A stretch of DNA of 64,000 bases from Pyxidicoccus sp. MSG2 (GTDB lineage: Bacteria; Myxococcota; Myxococcia; Myxococcales; Myxococcaceae). The translations under genes were made by a program, and so were the position numbers. Shown in pieces: positions 46,945 through 54,324 of the stretch (position 1 is the first letter of the stretch; each line of letters opens with the position of its first letter). The notes beneath the pieces are model-generated. The model worked only from the letters and a program-made list of their open reading frames with translations. It did no database searches and was not told the DNA's origin. The stretch lies in the NCBI RefSeq assembly GCF_026626705.1, contig NZ_JAPNKC010000001.1:2170001-2234000 (forward strand), given 5' to 3'.

Positions 46945-47571
46945 ATGCTCGAGAAGCTGATGCCCAAGTCGGACGAGTTCTTCGACGACTTCGACGCGCA
47001 GTGTGCCGTCACCGTGCAGGGCGCGAAGCTGCTGCACGAGCTGCTGGTGGACTACCGGGACGTGCCCGAGCGCGTCCGGGCGCTCAAAGAGGTGGAGCAC
47101 CGCGGTGACGAAGTCACGCACACCGCCTTCAACCGCCTCCACAAGCAGTTCATCACCCCGTTCGACCGCGGGCAGATTCACACGCTGCTGTCGCGCATCG
47201 ACGACGTGCTGGACTTGACGAACGCGGCGGCGGCGCGGCTGCACTACTACGAAATCCAGACCAGCCTCCCGGACGCCACGGAGCTGGCGCGGCTGCTGGT
47301 GCTGAGCGCCCAGAAGGTCCAGGAGGTCGTCGCGGCGCTGCGGCTCATCAAGAAGCCGGAGCAGATTCTCGCTGGCTGCCAGGAAATCAAGCGGCTGGAG
47401 TCCCAGGCGGACGAGGCCCTGCGCGCGGGCGTCGGCCGGCTCTTCAAGAGCGGCGTGGACACGTTGACGGTCATCAAGTGGAAGGAAATCTACGACCTCA
47501 TCGAGACCGCGACCGACAAGTGCCAGGGCGTGGCCAACATCATCGAAGGCGTGGTGCTGGAGCACTCCTGA
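46945..47571 (+). CDS. DUF47/PhoU-like protein
   Basis: This is a 208-residue all-helical protein of the DUF47 family (PhoU-like four-helix bundles). Typical features are the early FDDFDAQ region, VEHRGDEVTHTAF, and DRGQIHTLLSRIDDVLD. Such proteins are encoded next to PiT transporters and are thought to gate them. The ribosome binding sequence GGAGGG lies 4-9 bases ahead of the ATG. Its stop is one base away from the start of the transporter gene, so co-translation is expected. Confidence 0.9.
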   Translation: MLEKLMPKSDEFFDDFDAQCAVTVQGAKLLHELLVDYRDVPERVRALKEVEHRGDEVTHTAFNRLHKQFITPFDRGQIHTLLSRIDDVLDLTNAAAARLHYYEIQTSLPDATELARLLVLSAQKVQEVVAALRLIKKPEQILAGCQEIKRLESQADEALRAGVGRLFKSGVDTLTVIKWKEIYDLIETATDKCQGVANIIEGVVLEHS

Positions 47572-47572
47572 G

Positions 47573-48598
47573 ATGCTACTCACCGCCGTCGTCCTCATCG
47601 TCGCTGTCGCGCTGATTTTCGACTTCATCAACGGCTTCCACGACGCGGCGAACTCCATCGCCACCGTGGTGTCCACGCGCGTGCTGTCGCCCAACCTGGC
47701 CGTGGCCTGGGCCGCGTTCTTCAACTTCATCGCGGCGTTCGCCGGTGGCGTCCACGTGGCGAACACCATGGGCAAGGGCATCATCAACTTCGACATGCTC
47801 CGCGCCGAGGGCCCGACCGCGGTGCTCGCGGTCATCTTCTCCGCGCTGATGGGTGCCATCGCCTGGAACCTGCTGACGTGGTGGTGGGGACTTCCGTCAT
47901 CCTCCTCTCACGCGCTGGCGGGAGGCATGATTGGCGCCACGCTGCCGGTGCTCGGCGTCAAGGGGCTGGTGGGCGCGGGCATCGCCAAGATTGCCGCCTT
48001 CATCGTGCTGTCGCCGCTCATCGGCATGTTCCTGGGCATCTCGATGATGCTGGCGAGCACGTGGTCGGTGCACAAGCAGACGCCGTTGCGGGTGGATGCC
48101 TGGTTCCGCCGGCTGCAGCTGGTGTCGTCGGGCATCTTCTCCTTCAGCCACGGCACCAACGACGCGCAGAAGGTGATGGGCATCATCGCGGTGGTGCTCT
48201 TCGGCACCATCTGGAAGGACCGGCCGTTCCACATCGACTGGTGGATGATCATCTCCTGCCACGCGGCCATCGCCCTGGGGACCTTCTTCGGCGGCTGGCG
48301 CATCGTCCGCACCATGGGGCACAGCCTCACCAAGCTGGCGCCCATCGGCGGCTTCAGCGCGGAGACGGGCGGCGGCGTCACCATCATCGCGCTGGCGCAC
48401 TGGGGCATCCCCGTGTCCACCACGCACACGATTACGGGCGCCATCGTCGGCGTGGGCTCCACCAAGGGCTGGCGCGCCGTGAAGTGGGGCGTGGCGGGTC
48501 GCATCATCTGGGCGTGGGTGTTCACCATCCCCGCCGCCGCGCTCATGGCGGTGCTGGTCTACGGACTGACCCAGCTGGTCGTGCGCCTGGTGGGCTGA
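47573..48598 (+). CDS. pit: PiT family inorganic phosphate transporter
   Basis: The 341-residue inner-membrane protein has about ten transmembrane helices and the duplicated PiT signature. The first copy is DFINGFHDAANSIATVV near the N-terminus and the second is FSHGTNDAQKVMG near the centre. It imports inorganic phosphate, or metal-phosphate complexes, with protons or sodium. It forms a pair with the DUF47 gene directly upstream. Confidence 0.93.
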   Translation: MLLTAVVLIVAVALIFDFINGFHDAANSIATVVSTRVLSPNLAVAWAAFFNFIAAFAGGVHVANTMGKGIINFDMLRAEGPTAVLAVIFSALMGAIAWNLLTWWWGLPSSSSHALAGGMIGATLPVLGVKGLVGAGIAKIAAFIVLSPLIGMFLGISMMLASTWSVHKQTPLRVDAWFRRLQLVSSGIFSFSHGTNDAQKVMGIIAVVLFGTIWKDRPFHIDWWMIISCHAAIALGTFFGGWRIVRTMGHSLTKLAPIGGFSAETGGGVTIIALAHWGIPVSTTHTITGAIVGVGSTKGWRAVKWGVAGRIIWAWVFTIPAAALMAVLVYGLTQLVVRLVG

Positions 48599-48640
48599 AC
48601 GCCCCCGCGCGTAGTGCAACCGGGTATCACCTCACGGGTG

Positions 48641-48674
48641 GCTGGCTTGACTTGCATCCGCGAGTTCAGCCAGC
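48641..48674 (+). promoter_or_regulatory. Inverted repeat overlapping a possible promoter of the thrA unit
   Basis: GCTGGCT (48641-48647) pairs with AGCCAGC (48668-48674). A TTGACT sequence at 48647 could be a -35 element for the thr leader, but no good -10 follows. Alternatively the stem is the terminator of the phosphate transporter gene (stop 48598). Confidence 0.35.
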
Positions 48675-48711
48675 CTTCCACTTCATGAGCGGCCTCCACG
48701 GGAGCATCGCG

Positions 48712-48831
48712 ATGGGCGAGGGACATCTGTCCTCCGCCTCCGTGCGCCCGACGACTGCTCCGTCGTCCACCACCACCACCACCACGACTACCACTACCAC
48801 CACGACTCCCCGCGGAGCGCGGGCGGTCTAG
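48712..48831 (+). CDS. thrL: Threonine-rich leader peptide of the thrA attenuator
   Basis: The 39-residue peptide contains 13 consecutive Thr codons (48769-48807, mostly ACC with ACG and ACT) preceded by two more Thr, and ends PRGARAV with a TAG at 48829. The ATG at 48712 has GGGAG about 8 bases upstream; an in-frame ATG at 48685 has none. The stop lies just past an antiterminator half (48814-48823), and an intrinsic terminator follows at 48860. This is the organisation of an amino-acid attenuator. Scarce Thr-tRNA stalls the ribosome in the Thr run and lets transcription proceed into the aspartokinase-homoserine dehydrogenase gene. Unlike E. coli thrL there are no Ile codons in the run, so threonine alone would be sensed. 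Confidence 0.85.
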   Translation: MGEGHLSSASVRPTTAPSSTTTTTTTTTTTTTPRGARAV

Positions 48832-48871
48832 CTCGGAAACCTCCAGGTCTCCCAGCTCGGCCCCGCGCTCC
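48814..48871 (+). promoter_or_regulatory. Antiterminator pairing of the thr attenuator
   Basis: GGAGCGCGGG (48814-48823) is perfectly complementary to CCCGCGCTCC (48862-48871), a 10-bp stem that would consume the left arm of the terminator. A ribosome finishing the leader peptide at 48829 would cover 48814-48823 and favour the terminator. A ribosome stalled at most of the Thr codons would leave it free. A weaker upstream partner for segment 48820-48825 is CGCCCG at 48745-48750. Confidence 0.75.
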
Positions 48872-48894
48872 CCGGCGCGGGGCTTTTTCGTTTT
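48860..48894 (+). terminator. Intrinsic terminator of the thr attenuator
   Basis: The stem GCCCCGCGC (48860-48868) pairs with GCGCGGGGC (48875-48883) around a 6-base loop and is followed by TTTTTCGTTTTC. This is the clearest Rho-independent terminator in the window and lies between the leader peptide and the structural gene, not after a gene. Confidence 0.85.
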
Positions 48895-48922
48895 CACGCC
48901 ATCCACCCTCCCAGGAGACCCC

Positions 48923-49003
48923 ATGCAGCCCACCCCGCAGACGCCTCTCCCGCTGGCCCTCCCCTCCTCGCCGCCGAAGCCCGAGGTGTCGCCATGCGCG
49001 TGA
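48923..49003 (+). CDS. Short ORF overlapping the thrA start (translational coupling candidate)
   Basis: The 26-codon ORF starts at an ATG with AGGAG five bases upstream, a better ribosome binding sequence than thrA itself has. It encodes a Pro-rich peptide (MQPTPQTPLPLALPSSPPKP...) and stops at TGA 49001-49003, seven bases inside thrA in another frame. Ribosomes ending here could re-initiate at the thrA ATG (48994). The peptide itself is probably not important. Confidence 0.5.
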   Translation: MQPTPQTPLPLALPSSPPKPEVSPCA

Positions 49004-51450
49004 TGAAATTCGGTGGCACCAGCGTGGGCGGCGCGCAGCAACTGCGCCGCGTGGTGGATCTGGCGGCGGCGGCGCGGCAGGAGACGCGGGTCATGCTGGT
49101 GGCCTCGGCCGTGTCCGGCATCACCAACCTCCTCGTCGAGGCCGCACGGGTGGCCCAGGAGCGCGGCGCGGTGGACGGGCTGAGCGCCCGCTTCGAGGAC
49201 ACCCACGCCGCAATCTCCCGGGAGCTGGCAGACGAGCTGGGAGCGTCACGCCAGCGCCCGCTGGAAGAAGGACTCGCCGCCCTCGCCTCGGAGCTGCGCG
49301 GCCTGCTCCAGGGCGTGGGGCTGTTGCGCGAGTGCTCGCCCTCCGTGCTCGCGCACCTGTCGGGCCTGGGCGAGCGCGCCGCGTGCCTGATTCTGGAAGC
49401 GCTGCTGGAGGCGCGGGGCCTGGCGCCGCGGGCGGTGGACCCGCGCGAGGTGCTCCTCTGCTCGGGAGACCCGCTCCAGGCCACGCCGATGATGGACGAG
49501 ATTCGCGCGCGCTTCGCCCCGCTGCGCGAGGGCGGCCCGGGACTGATGCTGATGCCGGGCTTCTTCGGCGGCGACGGCAAGGGCAAGACGCTGTCGCTCG
49601 GACGCGGCGGCTCGGACTACTCGGCGGCGCTGGCGGCGGCGGCGCTGGACGCCGAGCTGCTGGAAATCTGGACGGACGTGGACGGCATCTTCAGCGCGGA
49701 CCCGCGCCTGGTGCCCGAGGCCTTCCCCCTGCCGGAGGTGAGCTTCGAGGAGGCGATGGAGCTGGCCTACTTCGGCGCGAAGGTGCTCCACCCGAAGACG
49801 ATTGCCCCGGCCCGCGAGCGCGGCATTCCCGTGCGCGTCTGCAACAGCTTCCGCCCCGAGCACCCCGGCACCCGCGTGACGGCCGCCGCCGCCCCGCCCC
49901 AGCACCCGGTGCGCGGCCTGTCCTTCCTGCGCGACATCGCCCTCGTCAACATCGCCGGCGCGGGCCTCAAGGGCGTGCCGGGCACCGCCGCCCGCGTCTT
50001 CGAGGCCATGGCCCACGCCAGCATCTCCGTGGTGCTCATCACCCAGGGCTCCAGCGAGTGCTCCATCAGCTTCTGCGTCCAGCAGGCCGAGTCCGAGCGC
50101 GCCGTGCGCGCCCTCGAGGCCGCCTTCGAGGTGGAGCGCGAGGCCGGCAAGGTGGACACGATTGAGCGCCAGGGCGGGCTCGCGGTGCTCAGCATCGTCG
50201 GCGACGGCATGCGGCACCGGGTGGGCGTGGCGGGGACGTTCTTCAGCGCCCTGGCCGACGTGGGGTGCAGCATCGCCGCGATTGCGCAGGGCTCCAGCGA
50301 GCGCAGCATCTCCGCCGTCATCTCCGAGACGGACGGCCCCCGCGCCATGACGCACGTCCACGGCCGGTGCTTCGGCACCACCGAGGTGGTGGAGTTGCTG
50401 GTGGCGGGCGTGGGCAGCGTGGGCGGCGAGCTGCTGCGGCAGGTGCGCCAGCAGGCCCCCAAGCTGCGCGCGCACGGCGTGGACCTGCGGGTGTGCGCGA
50501 TTGCCAACAGCCGGCACTGCGTGGCCTCCAGCGAGGGCATTCCCCTGGAGGGCTGGGAGGCGAAGCTCGCCGAGGGCGGTGACGGCCCCGCGCTGGACAC
50601 CTTCCGCGACTGGGCCCGCGCCAAGCGTCCCGGCCGCCCCATCTTCGTGGACTGCACCAGCAGCGAGGACGTGGCGCTCGCCTACCCGTCGCTCATGGAG
50701 GCCGGGCTCCACGTGGTGACGGCCAACAAGAAGGCCAACGCCGGCCGGGGGAGCCACTGGCGCGCGCTGCGCGAGACGGCGTCCCGGCACCAGCGCCGCT
50801 TCCTCTACGAGACGAATGTCGGCGCGGCCCTGCCCGTCATCGACACGCTGAAGAACATGGTGCGCACGGGCGACCAGGTGCTGCGAATCGAGGGCATCCT
50901 CTCCGGCTCGCTCTCCTTCATCCTCGGGCTCGTCGAGGAGGGCGTGCCGCTGTCGCAGGCCGTGGGCACCGCGATGGAGCGGCGCTTCACGGAGCCGGAC
51001 CCGCGCGACGATTTGCAGGGCACGGACGTGGCGCGCAAGGTGCTCATCCTCGCCCGTGAGCTGGGGCGCAACGTGGAGCTGGAGGGCGTGGCGCTGGAGT
51101 CCCTCCTCCCCGCGGACTTCGATGCATCCGGCCCGCTCGACGCGTTCCTCGCCCGGCTGCCGAAGGTGGATGCCCACTTCCAGCGCCGCGCGGAGATGCT
51201 CCGGAAGGAGGGCAAGGTGCTGCGCTACGTGGGCCGCGTCAGCCCGGAGGGGTGCTCCGTGGGGCTGGTGCCCGTCCCCCTCGAGCACCCGCTGGCGGCG
51301 GTGAAGGGCGGAGAGAATGCGCTCAGCTTCCTGTCCGAGCGCTACAGCCCCACCCCGCTGGTGATTCGCGGCTACGGCGCGGGCGCGGCGGTGACGGCGG
51401 CCGGCGTGCTCGCGGACGTGCTGCGCCTGGTGGAGGGGCCGCTGCCCTGA
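48994..51450 (+). CDS. thrA: Bifunctional aspartokinase/homoserine dehydrogenase
   Basis: The 818-residue fusion enzyme catalyses the first and third steps from aspartate to threonine and methionine. The aspartokinase domain starts MRVMKFGGTSVGG and contains WTDVDGIFSADPR. Two ACT-type regulatory domains lie at about 310-460 (NIAGAGLKGVPGTAARVF; VGDGMRHRVGVAGTFF). The homoserine dehydrogenase domain starts with the dinucleotide motif VAGVGSVGGELL and has VTANKKANAG and the GILSGSLSFI loop. Length matches ThrA of E. coli (820). ACT domains imply threonine feedback. The start at 48994 has GAGGTG upstream and overlaps the short ORF. It is the only structural gene behind the attenuator; thrB and thrC are not in the window. 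Confidence 0.95.
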   Translation: MRVMKFGGTSVGGAQQLRRVVDLAAAARQETRVMLVASAVSGITNLLVEAARVAQERGAVDGLSARFEDTHAAISRELADELGASRQRPLEEGLAALASELRGLLQGVGLLRECSPSVLAHLSGLGERAACLILEALLEARGLAPRAVDPREVLLCSGDPLQATPMMDEIRARFAPLREGGPGLMLMPGFFGGDGKGKTLSLGRGGSDYSAALAAAALDAELLEIWTDVDGIFSADPRLVPEAFPLPEVSFEEAMELAYFGAKVLHPKTIAPARERGIPVRVCNSFRPEHPGTRVTAAAAPPQHPVRGLSFLRDIALVNIAGAGLKGVPGTAARVFEAMAHASISVVLITQGSSECSISFCVQQAESERAVRALEAAFEVEREAGKVDTIERQGGLAVLSIVGDGMRHRVGVAGTFFSALADVGCSIAAIAQGSSERSISAVISETDGPRAMTHVHGRCFGTTEVVELLVAGVGSVGGELLRQVRQQAPKLRAHGVDLRVCAIANSRHCVASSEGIPLEGWEAKLAEGGDGPALDTFRDWARAKRPGRPIFVDCTSSEDVALAYPSLMEAGLHVVTANKKANAGRGSHWRALRETASRHQRRFLYETNVGAALPVIDTLKNMVRTGDQVLRIEGILSGSLSFILGLVEEGVPLSQAVGTAMERRFTEPDPRDDLQGTDVARKVLILARELGRNVELEGVALESLLPADFDASGPLDAFLARLPKVDAHFQRRAEMLRKEGKVLRYVGRVSPEGCSVGLVPVPLEHPLAAVKGGENALSFLSERYSPTPLVIRGYGAGAAVTAAGVLADVLRLVEGPLP

Positions 51451-51464
51451 CGCCTGCTCGGAAG

Positions 51465-51499
51465 GCCGCCGCCGGAAGAGCCCCCCTTCCCGCGGCGGC
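51465..51499 (+). terminator. Hairpin after thrA
   Basis: The outer arms GCCGCCGC (51465-51472) and GCGGCGGC (51492-51499) enclose the inner arms GGAAG and CTTCC. It begins 15 bp after the thrA stop, so thrA is probably transcribed alone. There is no T-tract. Confidence 0.55.
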
Positions 51500-51660
51500 G
51501 CTCCAGCGCCCACATCGGCAGGCCTCCTACCTGGGGCCCGCGTTCCAGAATCTCCGTCGATGAGAACGTCCCGCCCGGGCCCGGCGCATTTGAAGTTGCC
51601 CGGAGAACTGCCCAGAATGCCCCGCTGCCCTCGACTCGTGAGCGGCAGGGGGAGAACGGA

Positions 51661-53280
51661 ATGTTCGTGTCTCGCAGGTCAGACTGGGGCTTCACCGGAA
51701 AGACGCTGGCACTCGCGCTCACGCTCGCGCTGGTGGGCTGCGGCGACGACCCTGGTGGCGGTAACGAGGAGTGCAAGGGCGACGCGGGCAAACCGATGAC
51801 GCTGAGCGGCAAGGTGACCTACGACTTCATCCCGGCCACCTACTCGACGTCCACGCGGACGGGCACGCTGGGCTTCGCGCAGGCGGCCGTGCGGCCGGTG
51901 CGCAGCGCGGTGGTCCAGGTGCGCCAGGGGACCAACATCCTCACCACCGGGGCGACGGACGAGCAGGGCAACTACCAGCTCAGCTTCACCCCGGGCGCCT
52001 GTGGCTCGCTGTCGCTCGTCGCGCTCGCCAAGTCCACGAACCCTGAAATCCAGGTCGAGGACAACACGGACGGCGATGCCATCTGGGCGTTGGGTGACAG
52101 CATCACCGCCACCACCACGACGAAGAACCTGCACGCGACGCACGGCTGGACTGGGGCGGCCTACAGCGCCAATGCGCGCACCGCGGCGCCCTTCGCCATC
52201 CTGGACAGCATGTACACCGCGTCCAAGGCCTTCATGGCGGTGCGCTCCGTCACCTTCCCCGCGCTCAAGGTGAACTGGAGCCCGGACAACGTCCCCCAGA
52301 GCGGGGACAAGAAGACCGGCGCCATCAGCACGTCGCACTTCTCCTTCACGGAGAACGAAATCTACATCCTCGGGAAGTCGGGCGTGGACACGGACGAGTA
52401 CGACTCGCACGTCATCGTCCACGAGTGGGGGCACTACTTCGAGGCCAACCTTTCGCGCGCGGACAGCCCGGGCGGACCGCACAGCACGGGCGACGTGCTG
52501 GACCCGCGCCTGTCCTTCGGCGAGGGCTACGGCAACGCGCTCGCCGCCATGCTCCTGCCGGAGTCGATGTACGTCGACACGCTGTGGACGAACTCGCCCA
52601 GCGGCCCGCCGCTGGCCTTCGGCTTCGACGCGGAGACGGCGCCCAGCCCCACGGATGACGCGTCGCCGAGCGTGTTCTCCGAGTCCAGTGTCATGCGCGC
52701 GCTCTATGACATGTACGACTCCGGCTCCAACGAGGCGTACGACGGCGTGGCGCTGGGCCTGGGGCCCATCTACGACGTGCTGGTGGGGCCCCAGAAGTCG
52801 ACGGACGCGCTGACCACGATGGGCTCCTTCATCGCCGGCCTCAAGGCGCAGTCGGGGGTGAGTGCGTCCGCGGTGGACACGCTGATGGCCCACTACGGGG
52901 TTGGCGCGGTGACGTCGCCCTTCGGCGAAGGGGACTCGAAGCTGCGGGCCATGTACACGCTCGTGCCCAACGCGTACCCGTACTCCGCCACCGCCACCCT
53001 GCGCGGCAAGGCGGACTACAACAAGCAGCAGCAGAACCGCTACTTCGTGTTCTCGGGCACCGGCCGGACGATGAACATCTCCGCGGCGAATACGTTGGAA
53101 GACGTGGGCATCGAAATCTACAAGCGCGGCGAGAAGGTGGGCTCCGCGGACGAGTCGTACCAGGGCACGGAGTCGGTCAGCATCCCCAGCACGAGCGGCG
53201 CGCAGTACGTGCTGGTGGTGACGGGCTACAGCGCCAAGGACCAGAACTACGACGCCAACGTCTCCATCACCAGCCCCTGA
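51661..53280 (+). CDS. Lipoprotein with HExxH metalloprotease-like domain
   Basis: The 539-residue lipoprotein has its lipobox (TLALVGC) near residue 30. An N-terminal beta domain (about 45-150, carboxypeptidase-regulatory-like: TDEQGNYQLSFTPG) is followed by a domain with HEWGHYFE (His254, Glu255, His258). A probable third ligand lies in a downstream GEGYGNALAA stretch, as in gluzincins. A C-terminal beta domain (about 440-539) resembles bacterial pre-peptidase C-terminal domains. It is probably a surface zinc peptidase. The ATG at 51661 has GGGGGAGAACGG ahead. The next lipoprotein gene starts 13 bp after its stop. Confidence 0.82.
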   Translation: MFVSRRSDWGFTGKTLALALTLALVGCGDDPGGGNEECKGDAGKPMTLSGKVTYDFIPATYSTSTRTGTLGFAQAAVRPVRSAVVQVRQGTNILTTGATDEQGNYQLSFTPGACGSLSLVALAKSTNPEIQVEDNTDGDAIWALGDSITATTTTKNLHATHGWTGAAYSANARTAAPFAILDSMYTASKAFMAVRSVTFPALKVNWSPDNVPQSGDKKTGAISTSHFSFTENEIYILGKSGVDTDEYDSHVIVHEWGHYFEANLSRADSPGGPHSTGDVLDPRLSFGEGYGNALAAMLLPESMYVDTLWTNSPSGPPLAFGFDAETAPSPTDDASPSVFSESSVMRALYDMYDSGSNEAYDGVALGLGPIYDVLVGPQKSTDALTTMGSFIAGLKAQSGVSASAVDTLMAHYGVGAVTSPFGEGDSKLRAMYTLVPNAYPYSATATLRGKADYNKQQQNRYFVFSGTGRTMNISAANTLEDVGIEIYKRGEKVGSADESYQGTESVSIPSTSGAQYVLVVTGYSAKDQNYDANVSITSP

Positions 53281-53293
53281 ACGAGGAGCACAC

Positions 53294-53788
53294 ATGAATC
53301 GCAAGGCACTCGCAGTCCTCTCGGGCCTCCTCGCGCTGACGGCGCCGGTGGCCTGCAGCTCCCAGGCGAAGTCCACGACGCCCCCGGCCAGCTCGGACAC
53401 CTCCAAGGTCGCCGCGCCCGTGGTGGTGGAGGCGAAGGTGGACGACAAGCAGGCGCACGTCACCCTCCGCTTCGACTCTCCGGCCAGCGACGTGCAGGTG
53501 AACGTCTCGGGCGTGGATGGCCTGGCGGTGAAGAGCGCGGGCTCGCCCGTGAAGGGCGGCAGCTTCGCGCGCTCGGACGAGACGTCCTTCGACGTGGACT
53601 TCACGCCCGGGCCCGGCCGCTCGCTGCTGGTGGTGGCCGTCACCGGCACCTTCCAGGGAGCCCCCATGTCGAAGGTGGTGAGCTTCTCGGTGGGCACGCC
53701 CACCACGGAGCAGCAGAAGACGTCCGGCACCACCGTCACCGGCAGCGACGGTGAGCGCATCAAGGTCATGCCCTCGGGCGGCCAGTAG
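53294..53788 (+). CDS. Small lipoprotein of unknown function
   Basis: The 164-residue protein has a lipoprotein signal (lipobox APVAC, Cys at about 21), a Ser/Thr/Pro linker and a single beta-rich domain (about 45-135) with Asp/Val/Thr-rich strands. I recognise no family. It lies 13 bp downstream of the HExxH lipoprotein gene with a good GAGGAG ribosome binding sequence, so the two are co-transcribed. It may be a partner, chaperone or inhibitor of the peptidase, which is inference from position only. Confidence 0.8.
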   Translation: MNRKALAVLSGLLALTAPVACSSQAKSTTPPASSDTSKVAAPVVVEAKVDDKQAHVTLRFDSPASDVQVNVSGVDGLAVKSAGSPVKGGSFARSDETSFDVDFTPGPGRSLLVVAVTGTFQGAPMSKVVSFSVGTPTTEQQKTSGTTVTGSDGERIKVMPSGGQ

Positions 53789-53819
53789 CCGCACGGCGAG
53801 CAGCCCATGAGAGGCACGG

Positions 53820-53849
53820 CGGGGCGAGCGGGGATTCCTGCTCGCCCCG
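53820..53849 (+). terminator. Hairpin after the lipoprotein pair
   Basis: Perfect 10-bp arms CGGGGCGAGC (53820-53829) and GCTCGCCCCG (53840-53849) flank a 10-base loop, followed by TTGCTCGTT. It lies 31 bp after the lipoprotein stop. Confidence 0.6.
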
Positions 53850-53907
53850 TTGCTCGTTCCAGGCTCGTGAAAGGCGCCCGCCGCGAAGGAGGACTGCGCG
53901 AAGCCCC

Positions 53908-53950
53908 AAAAAAACACAGCGGGAAGCGCGCCCCCCGACGCACTTCCCGC
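53908..53950 (-). terminator. Intrinsic terminator on the minus strand (first of two similar)
   Basis: GCGGGAAG (53919-53926) pairs with CTTCCCGC (53943-53950), and a run of seven A lies at 53908-53914. Read on the minus strand this is a GC-rich hairpin followed by a T-tract. The loop contains GTCGGGGGGC, nearly the same as in the next hairpin. Confidence 0.65.
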
Positions 53951-53993
53951 CGTATGAGCCACCTTGACGGGGCTCCAGGACCTCAGACTCCAG

Positions 53994-54037
53994 AAAAAAA
54001 AGCATTGGGAGCACGCCCCCTCGACGTGCTCCCAATG
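53994..54037 (-). terminator. Intrinsic terminator on the minus strand (second of two similar)
   Basis: Perfect 13-bp arms CATTGGGAGCACG (54003-54015) and CGTGCTCCCAATG (54025-54037) flank a 9-base loop, with eight A at 53994-54001 giving a T-tract on the minus strand. It lies beyond the terminator of the nearest minus-strand gene, so it should end an independent, possibly non-coding transcript. Confidence 0.75.
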
Positions 54038-54238
54038 ACCACGCGCTCCCACTCTGGAGCGCCCCCTACCCCGTTTGAAGCCAGCCCCCCCGGGCTGACC
54101 TCCCCCCACCCTCAGACGCAAAGCGTCCGAAACCTTGAGTGCCGTCAACGGCCCGGACACCCTCCCCGCCCACCTTTCAGACGCTCTGCGTCCGAAGCCC
54201 TTGGGCACCGCGGCTCTGCCCCGGCGCCCCCACCTTTC
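54038..54238 (-). ncRNA. Candidate small RNA region feeding the minus-strand terminators
   Basis: This 200-bp stretch has no coding frame but several hairpins: GCGCTCC/GGAGCGC near 54043-54062, CAGCCC/GGGCTG around a run of seven C near 54081-54096, and two GACGC-NNN-GCGTC stems. Because minus-strand transcripts of the TAXI gene should end at 54239-54292, the two T-tract terminators further on imply separate short transcripts starting here. The strand and ends are inferred. I have a vague memory of a C7-containing stem-loop in the myxobacterial developmental sRNA Pxr, but I cannot align them. Confidence 0.35.
54100..54210. repeat. Two degenerate copies of a 45-50 bp hairpin repeat
   Basis: Copies at 54100-54144 and 54161-54210 share CCTCCCC, CCCACC, CAGACGC-NNN-GCGTCCGAA and a TTG(A/G)G(T/C)-like end. 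A third partial copy (CCCACCTTTCGAA) is at about 54228-54240. Each copy has a perfect 5-bp stem with a 3-base loop. Confidence 0.6.
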
Positions 54239-54239
54239 G

Positions 54240-54292
54240 AAAATAAATACGCACGGGGCCCGAATTCTTGAGCGCGGCCCTATTTATTTTTT
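54240..54292. terminator. Bidirectional AT-rich terminator
   Basis: AAAATAAATA (54240-54249) is complementary to TATTTATTTT (54281-54290), with inner arms GGGCC (54256-54260) and GGCCC (54276-54280). Either strand yields a GC stem followed by a T-rich tail. It lies 33 bp past the stop of the minus-strand TAXI gene and should stop transcripts from both sides. Confidence 0.7.
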
Positions 54293-54324
54293 CAGGCCCA
54301 CAGGGAACCACACCCGCCGACGCG

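Noticed and set aside
48769..48807. Thr codon run as a meaningless trinucleotide microsatellite
   Set aside because: The run mixes ACC, ACG and ACT, has a start codon with a ribosome binding site and a stop. It is followed by an antiterminator and terminator directly before a threonine-synthesis gene, so it is kept as a leader peptide.
53789..54324. Sigma-54 promoter for the candidate small RNAs
   Set aside because: No TGGCAC-N5-TTGC-like element could be placed at a convincing distance on either strand.
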